A stretch of DNA of 64,000 nt, from the NCBI RefSeq assembly GCF_002161085.1, contig NZ_NFLU01000006.1, positions 112,839-176,838 of the forward strand, given 5' to 3'. Positions 28,215-37,550 of this stretch are shown one piece after another (position 1 is the stretch's first letter; every line of letters starts with the position of its first letter). Source of the DNA: Flavonifractor sp. An112 (lineage in GTDB: Bacteria; Bacillota; Clostridia; Oscillospirales; Oscillospiraceae). Both the position numbers and the translations under genes were made by a program. The notes under the pieces are model-generated. The model made no database searches, was not told where the DNA came from, and saw nothing but the letters and a program-made list of their open reading frames with translations.

Positions 28215-28249
28215 AGCGTTTCCCCCCAAGATGCATTCGCATACTTCGT

Positions 28250-28283
28250 ATTATAGGATAGCAAATTTATCCCAAACCGTCAA
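28250..28283 (-). promoter_or_regulatory. Promoter of the HPr gene
   Basis: TTGACG (28278-28283), 17 bp, TATCCT (28255-28260) on the minus strand; a perfect TATAAT (28250-28255) lies just inside but at a poor distance from the -35. One of the two should be used. Confidence 0.6.
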
Positions 28284-28368
28284 TGACAAAATGCACAAAA
28301 TCCGTGCAAGAATCTGTTTTGAATGACGAACCCTCTGGTTTTATTTCCGAATCAGAACGGAAACTCCA

Positions 28369-30741
28369 TCACCGCAGCTCGGCGATGGTCACACCATCCT
28401 CCCCTTCGCCGTAGCGGCCGGGGCGGAAGGACTTCACATAGCGGCTGCGCTTGAGGTGCTCCCGCACCGCCTTGCGCACCGCACCGGTGCCCTTACCGTG
28501 GATGATGCGCACCTCGTTGAGCCGGCCCAGCACCGCGTTGTCCAGGAACAGGTCCAAGGCGCCGATGGCCTCGTCGGTCATCATGCCCCGCAGGTCCACC
28601 TCGGGAGAGGCTCCCAGGGAGCGCAGCTTGTGCTCTGCCCGGGCCACCACCTTCTTGGCGGCCTTGACGCTCTCCCCTTCCACAACCCGGACCTCGTCCT
28701 GCTTGGCGGTGATCTTCAGGATACCGGCCTGAAGCTGGAGGGAGCCGTCCTTGTTGACGGAGAGCACGGTGGCCTGGGTACCCATCTTCACCAGCTCCAC
28801 CGTGTCGCCCTTCTGTGCGGGACGGGTGGGCGGCGGGACGGGTGCCTCAGGCCGCTGGCCCAGCTTGCCTTCGGCCTCGTTGAGTCTGTGACGCAGACCT
28901 GCCCGCTCGTCGTTGATCTTCTGCCAGTCCTCTTCCTTCCGCTGGCGGCGGCGCATTTCGTTCAGTTCCTTGAACACCTGGTCGGCGGTGTCCCTGGCCT
29001 CGTCCAGGATGGCACGGGCCTCCGCCTGGGCCTTCTCCACCGCCTTCCGGCGCTGGGCATCCATCTGGGCCTTGTACTCCCGGGAGGCCTTGGCGGTCTC
29101 CTCCATCTCCCGGCGGAGGCGTGCTGCGGCCTCCTTCTCCTTCTCCATCTCCTGGCGCTGTTCGTCCAGCTGGGTGAGCACATCCTCAAAGCGAACGTTC
29201 TCCGCGTCAATGCGGGCGGCAGCCTTCTGGATGATGGACTTGGGCAGGCCCAGCCGCTCAGAGATGGCAAAGGCGTTGGACTTGCCGGGGATGCCGATGA
29301 GCAGCCGGTAGGTGGGTGCCAGGGAGTCCACGTCGAACTCGCAGGAGGCGTTCTCCACCCCCGGGGTGGTCATGGCGTACACCTTCAGTTCGGCATAGTG
29401 GGTGGTGGCGGCCACCAAAGCCCCCATTTCCCGGGCAGACTCGATGATGGCGGCGGCCAGGGCCGCGCCCTCAATGGGGTCGGTGCCCGCGCCCAGCTCG
29501 TCGAAGAGGATGAGGGTGCGGTCGTCCGCCTCCTGCAAAATGCCCACAATGTTCACCATATGGGAGGAAAATGTGGACAAGTTCTGGGCAATGGACTGCT
29601 CATCACCGATATCGGACAGCACCCGGTCAAAGACTTTTACACAGCTGCCGTCCCCCACGGGGATGTGGAGGCCGCACTGGGCCATCAAGGTCAGAAGGCC
29701 GATAGTCTTGAGGGTGACCGTCTTGCCGCCGGTGTTGGGGCCGGTAATCACCAGGGTGTCGAAGCTCTCCCCCAGCATCAGGTCGTTGGCCACCGCCTTG
29801 TTGGGGTCCAGCAGGGGGTGGCGGGCCTTTCGCAGGTAGAGGCCCTGGCCGGACAGCCGGGGCGCGCCCGCCCGCATCCGATAGGCCAGCTTGGCCCGGG
29901 CAAAGATCACGTCCAGGATGATGAGCAGGTCGTAGTCCTGGCTGATGTCCTCTTTGTACTGGGCGCACTGGGCAGACAACTCCGCCAGAATGCGCTCGAT
30001 CTCCTTCTCCTCCTTGGCCTGCAATTCCCGCAGCTCGTTGTTGGCCTTCACCACCCCCATGGGCTCAATGAAGAAGGTGGAGCCGGAAGAGGACACATCG
30101 TGGACCAGGCCGGGCACGTCGTTTTTGTGCTCCGACTTCACCGGCACCACATAGCGGTCGTTGCGCTGGGTGATGATGGACTCCTGGAGGTACTTGGACT
30201 GGTTGGAGGAGATCAGCTTGTTCAGGATGTCCCGCACCTTGGAAGCGGTAGCCCGGATATGCCGCCGGATGGAGGCCAGCTCCGGGCTGGCGGCGTCGGC
30301 AATCTCGTCCTCCCCCACGATGGCGCCGGTGATGCGCTCCTCCAGGAAGCGGTTGGAGGTAAGGGAGCGGAACAGGTGGTCGATGCAGGTCTTGGCCCGG
30401 TCCCCCTCTCCTTCGCCATACTCCTTGGCGGAGCGGGCGGAGCGCAGCACGGCGGCGATGTCCAGCAGCTCCCGGGTGTTGAGGGCGCCCCCCATGTTGG
30501 CGCGCTGGAGGGAGGCTCCCACCGGGCGCACGCCGGAAAAGGAGGGCGAGCCCCGCAGGGCGGTCATATTCACCGCGGCGGTGGTCTCGTCCAGAGCCCG
30601 CTGCACGTCGTCCACATCGGTCAGGGGCCGCAGGGCCAGGCAGCGGTCCTTGCCCTCCTCGGTCACCGCCTGCTCGGCCAGCTTCTCCAGCACCCGGGGC
30701 AGCTCCAGAGTCTGAATGGATTTTTCAAATAAATCGGTCAT
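28369..30741 (-). CDS. mutS2: Endonuclease MutS2
   Basis: MutS paralogue without mismatch recognition, acting on stalled or collided ribosomes and/or recombination intermediates. 790 residues: core and lever helices (1-300), ATPase domain with Walker A GPNTGGKT at 334-341, a long coiled-coil clamp (about 510-610), KOW-like region, and a C-terminal Smr nuclease domain (DLRGMMTDEAIG, IIHGKGTGAVRKAVREHL) in the last 80 residues. Length and domain set are complete. Last gene of the long minus-strand operon from yqfC. Confidence 0.94.
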   Translation of the reverse strand: MTDLFEKSIQTLELPRVLEKLAEQAVTEEGKDRCLALRPLTDVDDVQRALDETTAAVNMTALRGSPSFSGVRPVGASLQRANMGGALNTRELLDIAAVLRSARSAKEYGEGEGDRAKTCIDHLFRSLTSNRFLEERITGAIVGEDEIADAASPELASIRRHIRATASKVRDILNKLISSNQSKYLQESIITQRNDRYVVPVKSEHKNDVPGLVHDVSSSGSTFFIEPMGVVKANNELRELQAKEEKEIERILAELSAQCAQYKEDISQDYDLLIILDVIFARAKLAYRMRAGAPRLSGQGLYLRKARHPLLDPNKAVANDLMLGESFDTLVITGPNTGGKTVTLKTIGLLTLMAQCGLHIPVGDGSCVKVFDRVLSDIGDEQSIAQNLSTFSSHMVNIVGILQEADDRTLILFDELGAGTDPIEGAALAAAIIESAREMGALVAATTHYAELKVYAMTTPGVENASCEFDVDSLAPTYRLLIGIPGKSNAFAISERLGLPKSIIQKAAARIDAENVRFEDVLTQLDEQRQEMEKEKEAAARLRREMEETAKASREYKAQMDAQRRKAVEKAQAEARAILDEARDTADQVFKELNEMRRRQRKEEDWQKINDERAGLRHRLNEAEGKLGQRPEAPVPPPTRPAQKGDTVELVKMGTQATVLSVNKDGSLQLQAGILKITAKQDEVRVVEGESVKAAKKVVARAEHKLRSLGASPEVDLRGMMTDEAIGALDLFLDNAVLGRLNEVRIIHGKGTGAVRKAVREHLKRSRYVKSFRPGRYGEGEDGVTIAELR

Positions 30742-30798
30742 GTAGGTTCTCCAAATTGCATGATATCCAGAGGCGGGCCAGTGTCCCGCCCCTGTGGG

Positions 30799-31662
30799 TT
30801 ATCCCATCAGTTCACATTTCAGGGTAATCAGGGCCCGGCCTCCCACCCGTACCTTCACACTACCGTTGTCCTCGGTGATGCGGCTCAGGATCTCAGAGGG
30901 CTTGCCCATCTTCTCCCCCTGCACAAAGCGGTTATCCGCACCGGCCTGGATCAGCCCCCGGCGGAACAGGTAGTAGGTCAGGGCTCCGTTGGAGGTGCCG
31001 GTGGCCGCCTCCTCCGGGATGGCGTACAGGGGGGCGAAATTGCGGCAGTGGGCGGCGGCGTCTGGGGTGTGGGGGCAAAACATATGCACCCCCACCACGT
31101 TGTAGTGCTCCGACAGACGGGTGACCTCCGCCTCGTTCTGGACAGCCCGGTCCAGGGTATCCAGGTCACGCACCGGTAGCAAAATGTCCATCAGCCCGGT
31201 ACTCACTGCCTGGGGCTCCAGCCCCTCCGGCCGGTCGGCCAAAGACAGGCCATAGGCAGCGTACAGCGCCCCCTGCTCCTCCTCTGAGAAGGTAGGGCCA
31301 TCGGTGGGGGGCGCCATATCCATCCACACGGCGTCCGCTCCCACCCCGATCTCCAGGTCCCCGGAGCGGGTATGGAGGGCGTAATCTCCGGGAACAATGG
31401 CCCCGGTATCCCGCAGGACGGTGAAAGCGGCGATGGTGGCGTGGCCGCACAGGTCCACCTCCTCAGCGGGGGTGAAGTAGCGGATATGGAAGGCCTTGTC
31501 CCCGGTCCGGCGGACAAAGGCTGTCTCGGAATGCTTCAATTCCCCGGCCAGGGCACGCATCAGGGATTCCTCCGGGAAGTCTCCCTCCCCCAGGAGAGCC
31601 ACGCCGGCCTGGTTGCCGGAAAAGCGCACGGTGGTAAAGGCGTCTGCCACATACAGTTCCAT
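30799..31662 (-). CDS. PhzF family isomerase/epimerase
   Basis: 287 residues with the PhzF fold (two diaminopimelate-epimerase-like halves). Starts MELYVADAFTTVRFSGNQAGVAL; the GNQAGV and CGHATIAA segments mark the family, and the general acid Glu is in LKHSETAFV. PhzF-like proteins isomerise small hydroxyaromatic or amino acids; no phenazine genes are present, so the substrate is unknown. It follows recO by 1 nt, which is probably incidental co-transcription. Confidence 0.87.
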   Translation of the reverse strand: MELYVADAFTTVRFSGNQAGVALLGEGDFPEESLMRALAGELKHSETAFVRRTGDKAFHIRYFTPAEEVDLCGHATIAAFTVLRDTGAIVPGDYALHTRSGDLEIGVGADAVWMDMAPPTDGPTFSEEEQGALYAAYGLSLADRPEGLEPQAVSTGLMDILLPVRDLDTLDRAVQNEAEVTRLSEHYNVVGVHMFCPHTPDAAAHCRNFAPLYAIPEEAATGTSNGALTYYLFRRGLIQAGADNRFVQGEKMGKPSEILSRITEDNGSVKVRVGGRALITLKCELMG

Positions 31663-31663
31663 G

Positions 31664-32419
31664 TTACATCCCCGCTTTCAGTTCATGATAAAAATCCAGG
31701 GTACGGAATCCCCGGTCCAGCTGGGTGCGCAGGAAGCCCTCACACACCCGGGCCAGGCAGTCCAGCCCCCCTTGGTCCAGTTGAAAGGAGAACAGCCGCT
31801 TGGGATCGCCGTAGAGAATGTGCCGCAGGGCGGACAAGGTTCCCTCCGTCAGGGGCAGGGAAGTGCCCTCCCCCACCTCGCTTTTGCAGGAGGCACAGTG
31901 GAGCACGCCCTCCGCCAGGTTCAGCATGGGCTTTTCCGGGTCAGGCCTGCCGCATACCGCGCAGGCATCGACAAGAGGCTCATAGCCCTCCAGGGCCATG
32001 AGCTTCATCTCATAGGCCGCCTTCACCAGAGCCTGGGGCTTGTTCAGCTTGTCCAGGGCGTGAAGGCTGTTCAGAATGAGGGACATGGCGGCCGGATCGG
32101 GCCGTCCCTCCACCGACACCGCCTCCATCACCTCGGCAAAATAGGAGCCCAGGGCCAGCAGCTCCACGTCGGATTTCAGATGCCAGAACTGCCGGATGGA
32201 CTCGGCCTCGTTGAGGGTAATCCGGTCCTGGTACGCGAAGAGGGTCATGTCGGAATAGACCAACAGCTGGGCGGAGGCCGCCAGGGGGCTGTTTTTCTTC
32301 CGGCAGCCCCGGGCCTTTACGGTGCGCTTGCCCCCCTCGGCGGTGAGGACGGTGAGAATCTTGTCGGACTCCTTGTAGTTGACCTCCCGTAACACCAGGC
32401 CCTGTGTGGCAATGTGCAT
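31664..32419 (-). CDS. recO: DNA repair protein RecO
   Basis: RecF-pathway mediator that anneals strands and loads RecA. 251 residues: N-terminal OB-fold (TQGLVLREVNYKESDKILTV), helical middle part and a four-cysteine zinc site (CAVCG about residue 155 with CASC near 173). Follows era by 1 nt, the standard era-recO order. Confidence 0.92.
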   Translation of the reverse strand: MHIATQGLVLREVNYKESDKILTVLTAEGGKRTVKARGCRKKNSPLAASAQLLVYSDMTLFAYQDRITLNEAESIRQFWHLKSDVELLALGSYFAEVMEAVSVEGRPDPAAMSLILNSLHALDKLNKPQALVKAAYEMKLMALEGYEPLVDACAVCGRPDPEKPMLNLAEGVLHCASCKSEVGEGTSLPLTEGTLSALRHILYGDPKRLFSFQLDQGGLDCLARVCEGFLRTQLDRGFRTLDFYHELKAGM

Positions 32420-32420
32420 T

Positions 32421-33314
32421 TTACTCGTCCCGGTAGCCGAAGTTGTGGATGAGATTCAGATTGTCCCGCCAGCCCTCCTTGACTTTCACCCAGGTCTGGA
32501 GGAACACCTTGGTGCCCATAAAGGCCTCGATGTCGGTGCGGGCCAGGGTGGAGATCTTCTTGAGCATGGCGCCCCCCTTGCCGATAATGATGCCCTTGTG
32601 GCTGGCCTTCTCACAGTAGATGGTGGCGTCCAGGTCAATGATCTCGTTGTCCCGCTCGGAGAAGCGGGTGATCTCCACGGCGGTGCCGTGGGGGATCTCC
32701 TTGTCCAGGCAGAGCAGCAGCTTCTCCCGGATGATCTCGGCGCACACCTGCCGCTCGGGCTGGTCGGTGACCATGTCGTCAGGGAAGAGCTGGGGGCCTT
32801 CAGGCAGGAACTCTGCCAGCAGGTCCAGCAGCTCGTTTACGCCCTCGTTCTGCTTGGCGGAGATGGGCAGGATGGCGTTGAAGTCGTGGGCCTGGCCGTA
32901 GGTCTGCATGACGGCCAGCAGGGCCTCCTTCTCTACCGTGTCCATCTTGTTGATGACCAGGATGGAGGGCACGCCCAACTGCTTGATGCGGGCGATGAGC
33001 TCGGCCTCGGGGCCACCGATGTGAGGGATGGGCTCCACCAGCAGCAGGATGGCGTCCACGTCGGCCACGCTCTCCTTGACTACCTTCACCATGTAGTCGC
33101 CCAGCCGGGTACGGGCCTTATGGAGGCCGGGAGTGTCCAGGAAAACGTACTGGCACTCTCCCCGGTTGACCACGGCGCTGATGCGGTTGCGGGTGGTCTG
33201 GGGCTTGTTGGAGACAATGGCGATCTTTTCACCCACCAGGGCGTTGGTCAGGGTGGACTTGCCCACGTTGGGCCGGCCCACGATGCTGATCATTCCAGAT
33301 TTTTTAATTTCCAT
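32421..33314 (-). CDS. era: GTPase Era
   Basis: Ribosome small-subunit assembly GTPase. 297 residues: GTPase domain with GRPNVGKST (13-21), DTPG and NKMD motifs, and a C-terminal KH RNA-binding domain (IIGKGGAMLKKISTLAR). Fits the ybeY-era-recO order. Confidence 0.96.
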   Translation of the reverse strand: MEIKKSGMISIVGRPNVGKSTLTNALVGEKIAIVSNKPQTTRNRISAVVNRGECQYVFLDTPGLHKARTRLGDYMVKVVKESVADVDAILLLVEPIPHIGGPEAELIARIKQLGVPSILVINKMDTVEKEALLAVMQTYGQAHDFNAILPISAKQNEGVNELLDLLAEFLPEGPQLFPDDMVTDQPERQVCAEIIREKLLLCLDKEIPHGTAVEITRFSERDNEIIDLDATIYCEKASHKGIIIGKGGAMLKKISTLARTDIEAFMGTKVFLQTWVKVKEGWRDNLNLIHNFGYRDE

Positions 33315-33339
33315 AGGTGATCCTCAACTTTCTTGAGCG

Positions 33340-33555
33340 TTATTTCGTATTTTCCCAGTCGTTCCGTCTCTCTTTCAGCGCCTCATACAGCCCCCAGGCG
33401 CAGCCGGCCACAATACCCGGCAGCGCAAAGAGCACTCCGCAGGCCACAATCGTTATGGCGTTTTCCACCATGCTGCCCAGCGCCATGCACAGCAGGATGC
33501 AGATGCCGATGGAGATGGCCCCGCCGGCGGCGGCATACCGTCCAACCTTACCCAT
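33340..33555 (-). CDS. Small two-helix membrane protein of unknown function
   Basis: 71 residues from ATG 33555 (GGGAGGG 5 nt upstream), overlapping the ybeY end by 8 bp. Two hydrophobic segments (about 9-28 and 33-55) with glycine- and alanine-rich helices, and a charged tail (EALKERRNDWENTK). In most Firmicutes this slot holds dgkA (diacylglycerol/undecaprenol kinase) and cdd; this protein is shorter than DgkA and shows none of its Glu/Asp catalytic residues, so I do not assign it. Confidence 0.65.
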   Translation of the reverse strand: MGKVGRYAAAGGAISIGICILLCMALGSMVENAITIVACGVLFALPGIVAGCAWGLYEALKERRNDWENTK

Positions 33556-34045
33556 CCTGTCCCTCCCGGCCAATGCCCAGCCGCCCCAGGATGATCTCCT
33601 CACGCTCTCTCATTTGGGCCTTCATAGGGCCCTCATCCATATGGTCGTACCCCAGCAGGTGGAGCACCGAGTGGACAGCCAGATAGGCCACCTCCCGGCG
33701 GGTACCGTGGCCGAACTCCTCCCCCTGGGCGCGGGCCCGCTCCAGGGAGATCACCATATCCCCCAGAGGTACCAGGTTGTCGCCGGGGTCGGCGTCCTCC
33801 CCGGTGGGATGTTCTCCGGGCTGGAGGTCGAACATGGGGAAGGAGAGTACGTCGGTAGGCCTGTCCACCCCCCGCTGCTCCAGATTGATCTGGTGGATGC
33901 CCTCGTCGTCAGTGAACAGCACGTCCACCTCGCAGGGCACATCCACCCCCTGGGCGTCCAGAGCGGCGGGGATCACCTGCCGCAGCAGGTCGGCATACTC
34001 CTCCGCCCCGTCTACCTCGGTCTCAATGATGATCTCGTGGTTCAT
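33548..34045 (-). CDS. ybeY: Endoribonuclease YbeY
   Basis: Metal-dependent RNase in 16S rRNA 3'-end maturation. 165 residues with the zinc motif HSVLHLLGYDH (His125, His129, His135). Starts 4 bp inside the phoH end (ATGA overlap). Confidence 0.95.
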   Translation of the reverse strand: MNHEIIIETEVDGAEEYADLLRQVIPAALDAQGVDVPCEVDVLFTDDEGIHQINLEQRGVDRPTDVLSFPMFDLQPGEHPTGEDADPGDNLVPLGDMVISLERARAQGEEFGHGTRREVAYLAVHSVLHLLGYDHMDEGPMKAQMREREEIILGRLGIGREGQDG

Positions 34046-35022
34046 GCCTTCCGGCCCTCCTTTTTGGCCCGGCGGTTCTCGTCGGCCTCATAGGCCTTGA
34101 TGATCCGCTGGACAATGACGTGACGCACCACGTCGGACTCGTTCAGGCGGCAGATGGCGATATCCTCCACCCCGTCCAGCACCCGCATGGCCTCCTTCAG
34201 GCCGGACACAGTGTCGCGGGGCAGGTCGATTTGGGTGATGTCGCCGGTGATGACGATCTTGGAACCGAAGCCCAGGCGGGTCAAAAACATCTTCATCTGC
34301 TCCCGGCTGGTGTTCTGGGCCTCGTCCAGGATAATGAAGGAGTCATCCAGGGTGCGGCCTCTCATATAGGCCAGGGGAGCCACCTCGATGTTGCCCCGCT
34401 CCAGGTACTTCTGGTAGGTCTCGGGCCCCAGCATCTCAAAGAGGGCGTCGTACAGGGGCCGCAGGTAGGGGTCTACCTTGCTCTGCAAATCGCCGGGCAG
34501 GAAGCCCAGCCGCTCGCCCGCCTCCACGGCGGGCCGGGTCAGGATGATGCGGTTGACCTGCTTGTCCCGGAAGGCGGCCACGGCGGCGGCCACCGCCAGA
34601 TAGGTCTTGCCGGTGCCCGCCGGGCCGATGCCCAGGGTAATGGTATTTTTCTTGATGGCATCCACATACCGCTTCTGGCCCAGGGTCTTGGCCTTGATGG
34701 GCTTTCCCTTGGCGGTGACGCACAGGACGTCCCGGGCGATGTCGTTGATGTGGGACTCATTGCCCGCCTTTACCAGATTGATGATGTAGCGCACGTTCTG
34801 TTCGGTGATGGTCTCCTTCCGCCCGGCCAGGCCCAGCAGGCCCTCGATGGCCTTGACGGCGTGCATCACGTTTTCCGCCTCGCCGGACACCTTCAGCTGG
34901 TCGTCCCGGCTCACCACCGTTACATTTAGCTCGTGCTCCACCAGCTTGATATTCTCGTCAAAAGAGCCAAAGACGTCTACCACGTCCTCCATCCGCTCGA
35001 TATTGATGGTCTGTTCTATCAT
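34042..35022 (-). CDS. PhoH-like ATPase
   Basis: 326 residues from ATG 35022, which overlaps the yqfD stop (ATGA). N-terminal KH-like part, then a superfamily-I-like ATPase with Walker A GPAGTGKT (133-140) and Walker B FIILDEAQN. Family members are RNA-associated ATPases found beside ybeY. Position between yqfD and ybeY is strongly conserved in spore formers. Confidence 0.92.
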   Translation of the reverse strand: MIEQTINIERMEDVVDVFGSFDENIKLVEHELNVTVVSRDDQLKVSGEAENVMHAVKAIEGLLGLAGRKETITEQNVRYIINLVKAGNESHINDIARDVLCVTAKGKPIKAKTLGQKRYVDAIKKNTITLGIGPAGTGKTYLAVAAAVAAFRDKQVNRIILTRPAVEAGERLGFLPGDLQSKVDPYLRPLYDALFEMLGPETYQKYLERGNIEVAPLAYMRGRTLDDSFIILDEAQNTSREQMKMFLTRLGFGSKIVITGDITQIDLPRDTVSGLKEAMRVLDGVEDIAICRLNESDVVRHVIVQRIIKAYEADENRRAKKEGRKA

Positions 35023-36248
35023 GGATCGGCCTCGTTTTCTTGTGTAGTGGAATCGGGCACAAATGTCCCGATCTCTTCCCGGCACTCTGCCTGGAGGGTC
35101 ACGGTCAGCATCCCGTTCTCCGTCTCCGCGGCAAACTCCGTGCTGACGATCTCCCCCTCCCCCACCGCCTCTTCCAGCGCCTCCATCAGGCGCTCTTTCA
35201 GCATGGCCTCCGCCGCGTCCGGCTCCACGGCCAGCGTCTCCAGTTCATAGGCCCGGCAGGTCTCCCGCTGGACGGCCAGGGGCATCTCCTCGCCGCCGGG
35301 CAGGGTCAGGGTCCAGGTATGGCTTATTTTATCATACCTGTCGAAAGAAATTCCACCCTTTCCAAAAAAATCGGTCCGGCGGCCCAGAGCGGTGACTGAC
35401 CACAGATTGGTCTCCTCCCCGGTGTACCGCTTCACCTGAGCCTCCAGGGGCAGCTGGGCCGCCATGGTGCGCCAGGTCCGGGCGTACACCCGACCGGAAG
35501 CCCGCACCTGTATCTGCCCGATCTCCGGCTTATCGCTGTAGGCCGGGCCTTCCAGGTGGACAGTGCCCGAGATGAGAGTCTCCCCCTCCAGCACCGTATC
35601 CCCCACCTTCACCACCGCCTCGCCAGTGAGAGCCTCCACACGGGTTACAATGCCGGAGGCCCGGGCCACCACACTGCCATACTCCTGGGCGTCCACCAGT
35701 TCGGGCGCCTCCACCGCCTCCCGCACCAGCACTTCCGCCCGGGTGCCGTACAGATTGATGGACAGCCAGGACAGCTGGGGCAGCTGGAGCAGCACCTTGT
35801 TGCCCACCGTCCGCTCATCCAAACCGGGGCCGAAGGTACCGATACCCAACCCCTGCCGCCTCAGTTCGGTGAGGATCTGGGCGGTGGGCACGGTGGTGTT
35901 GCCCTTTACTTCAATGGTCAGCACAAAGGAGGACAGAACGCACACCGCCGCCATGGACAGGCCCATCCCCACCCAGAAGGCATAGCGTTTTTTGAATCGG
36001 GCCAGAAAGTAGGGCATCCCCTTCCGCCCGGCGGGAGTGACGATACACAGCGTCCGTTCCCCCAGGGCGGCGACCTGGCGGCTGCCCCGGCGGGTGACGG
36101 TGAGCCGCAGGCGGGTGGTCTCCATCCACTCCACGTTCCAGAACAAAATACCCCGCTGAGCGCACAGGTTGAGGAACCGTTCAGGAAAGGCCCCCTCCAC
36201 CTCCAGACGCACGCTCCCCCGCAGGGCGTTCACCAGCCGCAGCAGCAT
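35019..36248 (-). CDS. yqfD: Sporulation protein YqfD
   Basis: 409 residues. N-terminal part with LVNALRGSVRLEVEGAFPER, a membrane segment around 90-112 and a long outer beta-rich domain (VKGNTTVPTAQILTELRR). In Bacillus yqfD and yqfC are sigma-E genes required for efficient sporulation. Presence here is good evidence for a spore-forming lineage. The product's biochemical role is unknown. Confidence 0.88.
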   Translation of the reverse strand: MLLRLVNALRGSVRLEVEGAFPERFLNLCAQRGILFWNVEWMETTRLRLTVTRRGSRQVAALGERTLCIVTPAGRKGMPYFLARFKKRYAFWVGMGLSMAAVCVLSSFVLTIEVKGNTTVPTAQILTELRRQGLGIGTFGPGLDERTVGNKVLLQLPQLSWLSINLYGTRAEVLVREAVEAPELVDAQEYGSVVARASGIVTRVEALTGEAVVKVGDTVLEGETLISGTVHLEGPAYSDKPEIGQIQVRASGRVYARTWRTMAAQLPLEAQVKRYTGEETNLWSVTALGRRTDFFGKGGISFDRYDKISHTWTLTLPGGEEMPLAVQRETCRAYELETLAVEPDAAEAMLKERLMEALEEAVGEGEIVSTEFAAETENGMLTVTLQAECREEIGTFVPDSTTQENEADP

Positions 36249-36264
36249 CCTTCCACCTCCTTTT

Positions 36265-36546
36265 TCAGGTCAGATCCACCCCGTCGATCTCGCCGGTGAT
36301 GAGCAGCTGGCTGGCGTTCATGGATTTCAGCTCCAGGTTGCTGCCCCGCACCTTGATGACCAGCTTGCCGCCGGAGATGTGGATCTCCTGGCTGCCATAG
36401 GCCAGGATGCCCTTGTGGTTTTCCATCCGCAGCTCCCGGCTGCCGGTGAGCTCCACCCTGGGCAGGCCGGCCACCACGTCCCCGGGCAGGTCCAGCACCT
36501 CTGCCGTCTTTTCCAGCAGACCGGGCCGTTTTCGGTCTCGTTCCAT
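36265..36546 (-). CDS. yqfC: Sporulation protein YqfC (YabP/YqfC family)
   Basis: 93 residues from ATG 36546 (GGAGG 3 nt or GGAGGGGGG further upstream), the same length as Bacillus YqfC. Beta-rich; ENHKGILAYGSQEIHI is the YabP/YqfC family core. Pairs with yqfD, 16 bp apart. A sigma-E promoter could not be identified with confidence in the 100 bp upstream. Confidence 0.85.
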   Translation of the reverse strand: MERDRKRPGLLEKTAEVLDLPGDVVAGLPRVELTGSRELRMENHKGILAYGSQEIHISGGKLVIKVRGSNLELKSMNASQLLITGEIDGVDLT

Positions 36547-36602
36547 GGCCTCCACCCCCCTCCGACCTATGCTTATGCGGGGTGGTTGTCCCATTTGACA
36601 GG

Positions 36603-36627
36603 AAAAGGGCGGGCCAGCGGCCCGCCC
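36603..36627 (-). terminator. Terminator of the mutY-tdk-radical SAM operon
   Basis: GGGCGGGCC (36607-36615) and GGCCCGCCC (36619-36627) with a 3-nt loop; on the minus strand TTTT follows, then CC. Confidence 0.75.
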
Positions 36628-36647
36628 CAGAATGGGATATGCAGTTT

Positions 36648-37520
36648 TTATACGCCGGTCAGGTCAAAGGGCGGGATATACTCCGCCTGGGCGGCCTCCG
36701 CCCCCTGGGCAAAGCCCTCCAGTCCCAGATCCGCCATGTAGGCCTCCGCCGCCCGCACCTCCGAGGGACGCACCCGGCGGTTGATCTCCGGATAATCCGC
36801 CGCCCGGCCCCAGGGAATGTACTGGCTCATAAGGGAGAAGAGTACCTCTCCCGGCTCAAAATGCTCCGCCACCCAGTCCATCACCCGCTTGGCCTCGGCC
36901 AGCTTGCCGGGCAGCAGCAGGTGGCGGATGACCACCCCCTGTTTCAGCAGCCCGTCCTCATACCGGACGGGACCGGTCTGGCGGAACATCTCCAGGATAG
37001 CCGCCTCCGCCGCCTGGGGATAGTCCGGAGCGGCGGAGTAGCGCCCGGCATAGTCGCCGGTGCGGTATTTATAGTCGGGCAGGTAGATCTGGACCTTGCC
37101 CTCCAGAGCTTTCAGGGTCTCCACCCGGTCGTAGCCGCCGGAATTCCACACCACCGGCACCGGCAGAGACTCGGCCAGCGCCGAGCGCACCACATGGGCG
37201 TAGTGAGTGGGGTTCACCAGATTGATGTTGTGGGCCCCCTGATCAATGAGTTCAAAGAAGATGGCCCGCAGTCGCTCCACCGTGATGGGCTTGCCGAAAT
37301 CCCGGTGGCTGATCTGCTCATTCTGGCAGAACACGCACCCCAGGGAGCAGCCGGAGAAAAACACGGTGCCCGAGCCCTTTGTACCGGAGATGGGGGGTTC
37401 CTCCCACATATGGAGAGCCGCCCGGGCCACCACCGGGGCTTCTGGCATCCGGCAGCGGCCCTCACCCCGGTCGGCCGTACGCACCGCCCCGCACTTCCGG
37501 GGGCAGAGATTACAGATCAT
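36648..37520 (-). CDS. Radical SAM protein, pyruvate-formate-lyase-activase-like
   Basis: 290 residues. Radical SAM 4Fe-4S motif CSLGCVFC (Cys58, Cys62, Cys65). Extra cysteines at the N-terminus (CNLCPRKC, Cys3, 6, 10, and Cys23) resemble the PflA-like subfamily that carries a further metal site. No glycyl radical enzyme lies nearby, so the target is unknown. Last gene of the mutY-tdk operon. Confidence 0.82.
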   Translation of the reverse strand: MICNLCPRKCGAVRTADRGEGRCRMPEAPVVARAALHMWEEPPISGTKGSGTVFFSGCSLGCVFCQNEQISHRDFGKPITVERLRAIFFELIDQGAHNINLVNPTHYAHVVRSALAESLPVPVVWNSGGYDRVETLKALEGKVQIYLPDYKYRTGDYAGRYSAAPDYPQAAEAAILEMFRQTGPVRYEDGLLKQGVVIRHLLLPGKLAEAKRVMDWVAEHFEPGEVLFSLMSQYIPWGRAADYPEINRRVRPSEVRAAEAYMADLGLEGFAQGAEAAQAEYIPPFDLTGV

Positions 37521-37550
37521 TTCAATGGTTCCTTTCCGCTTTCCTGGGAC

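Noticed and set aside
36547..36602. Sigma-E promoter before yqfC
   Set aside because: GCATAAGCATAGG resembles part of a sigma-E -10, but no matching -35 at the right distance was found.
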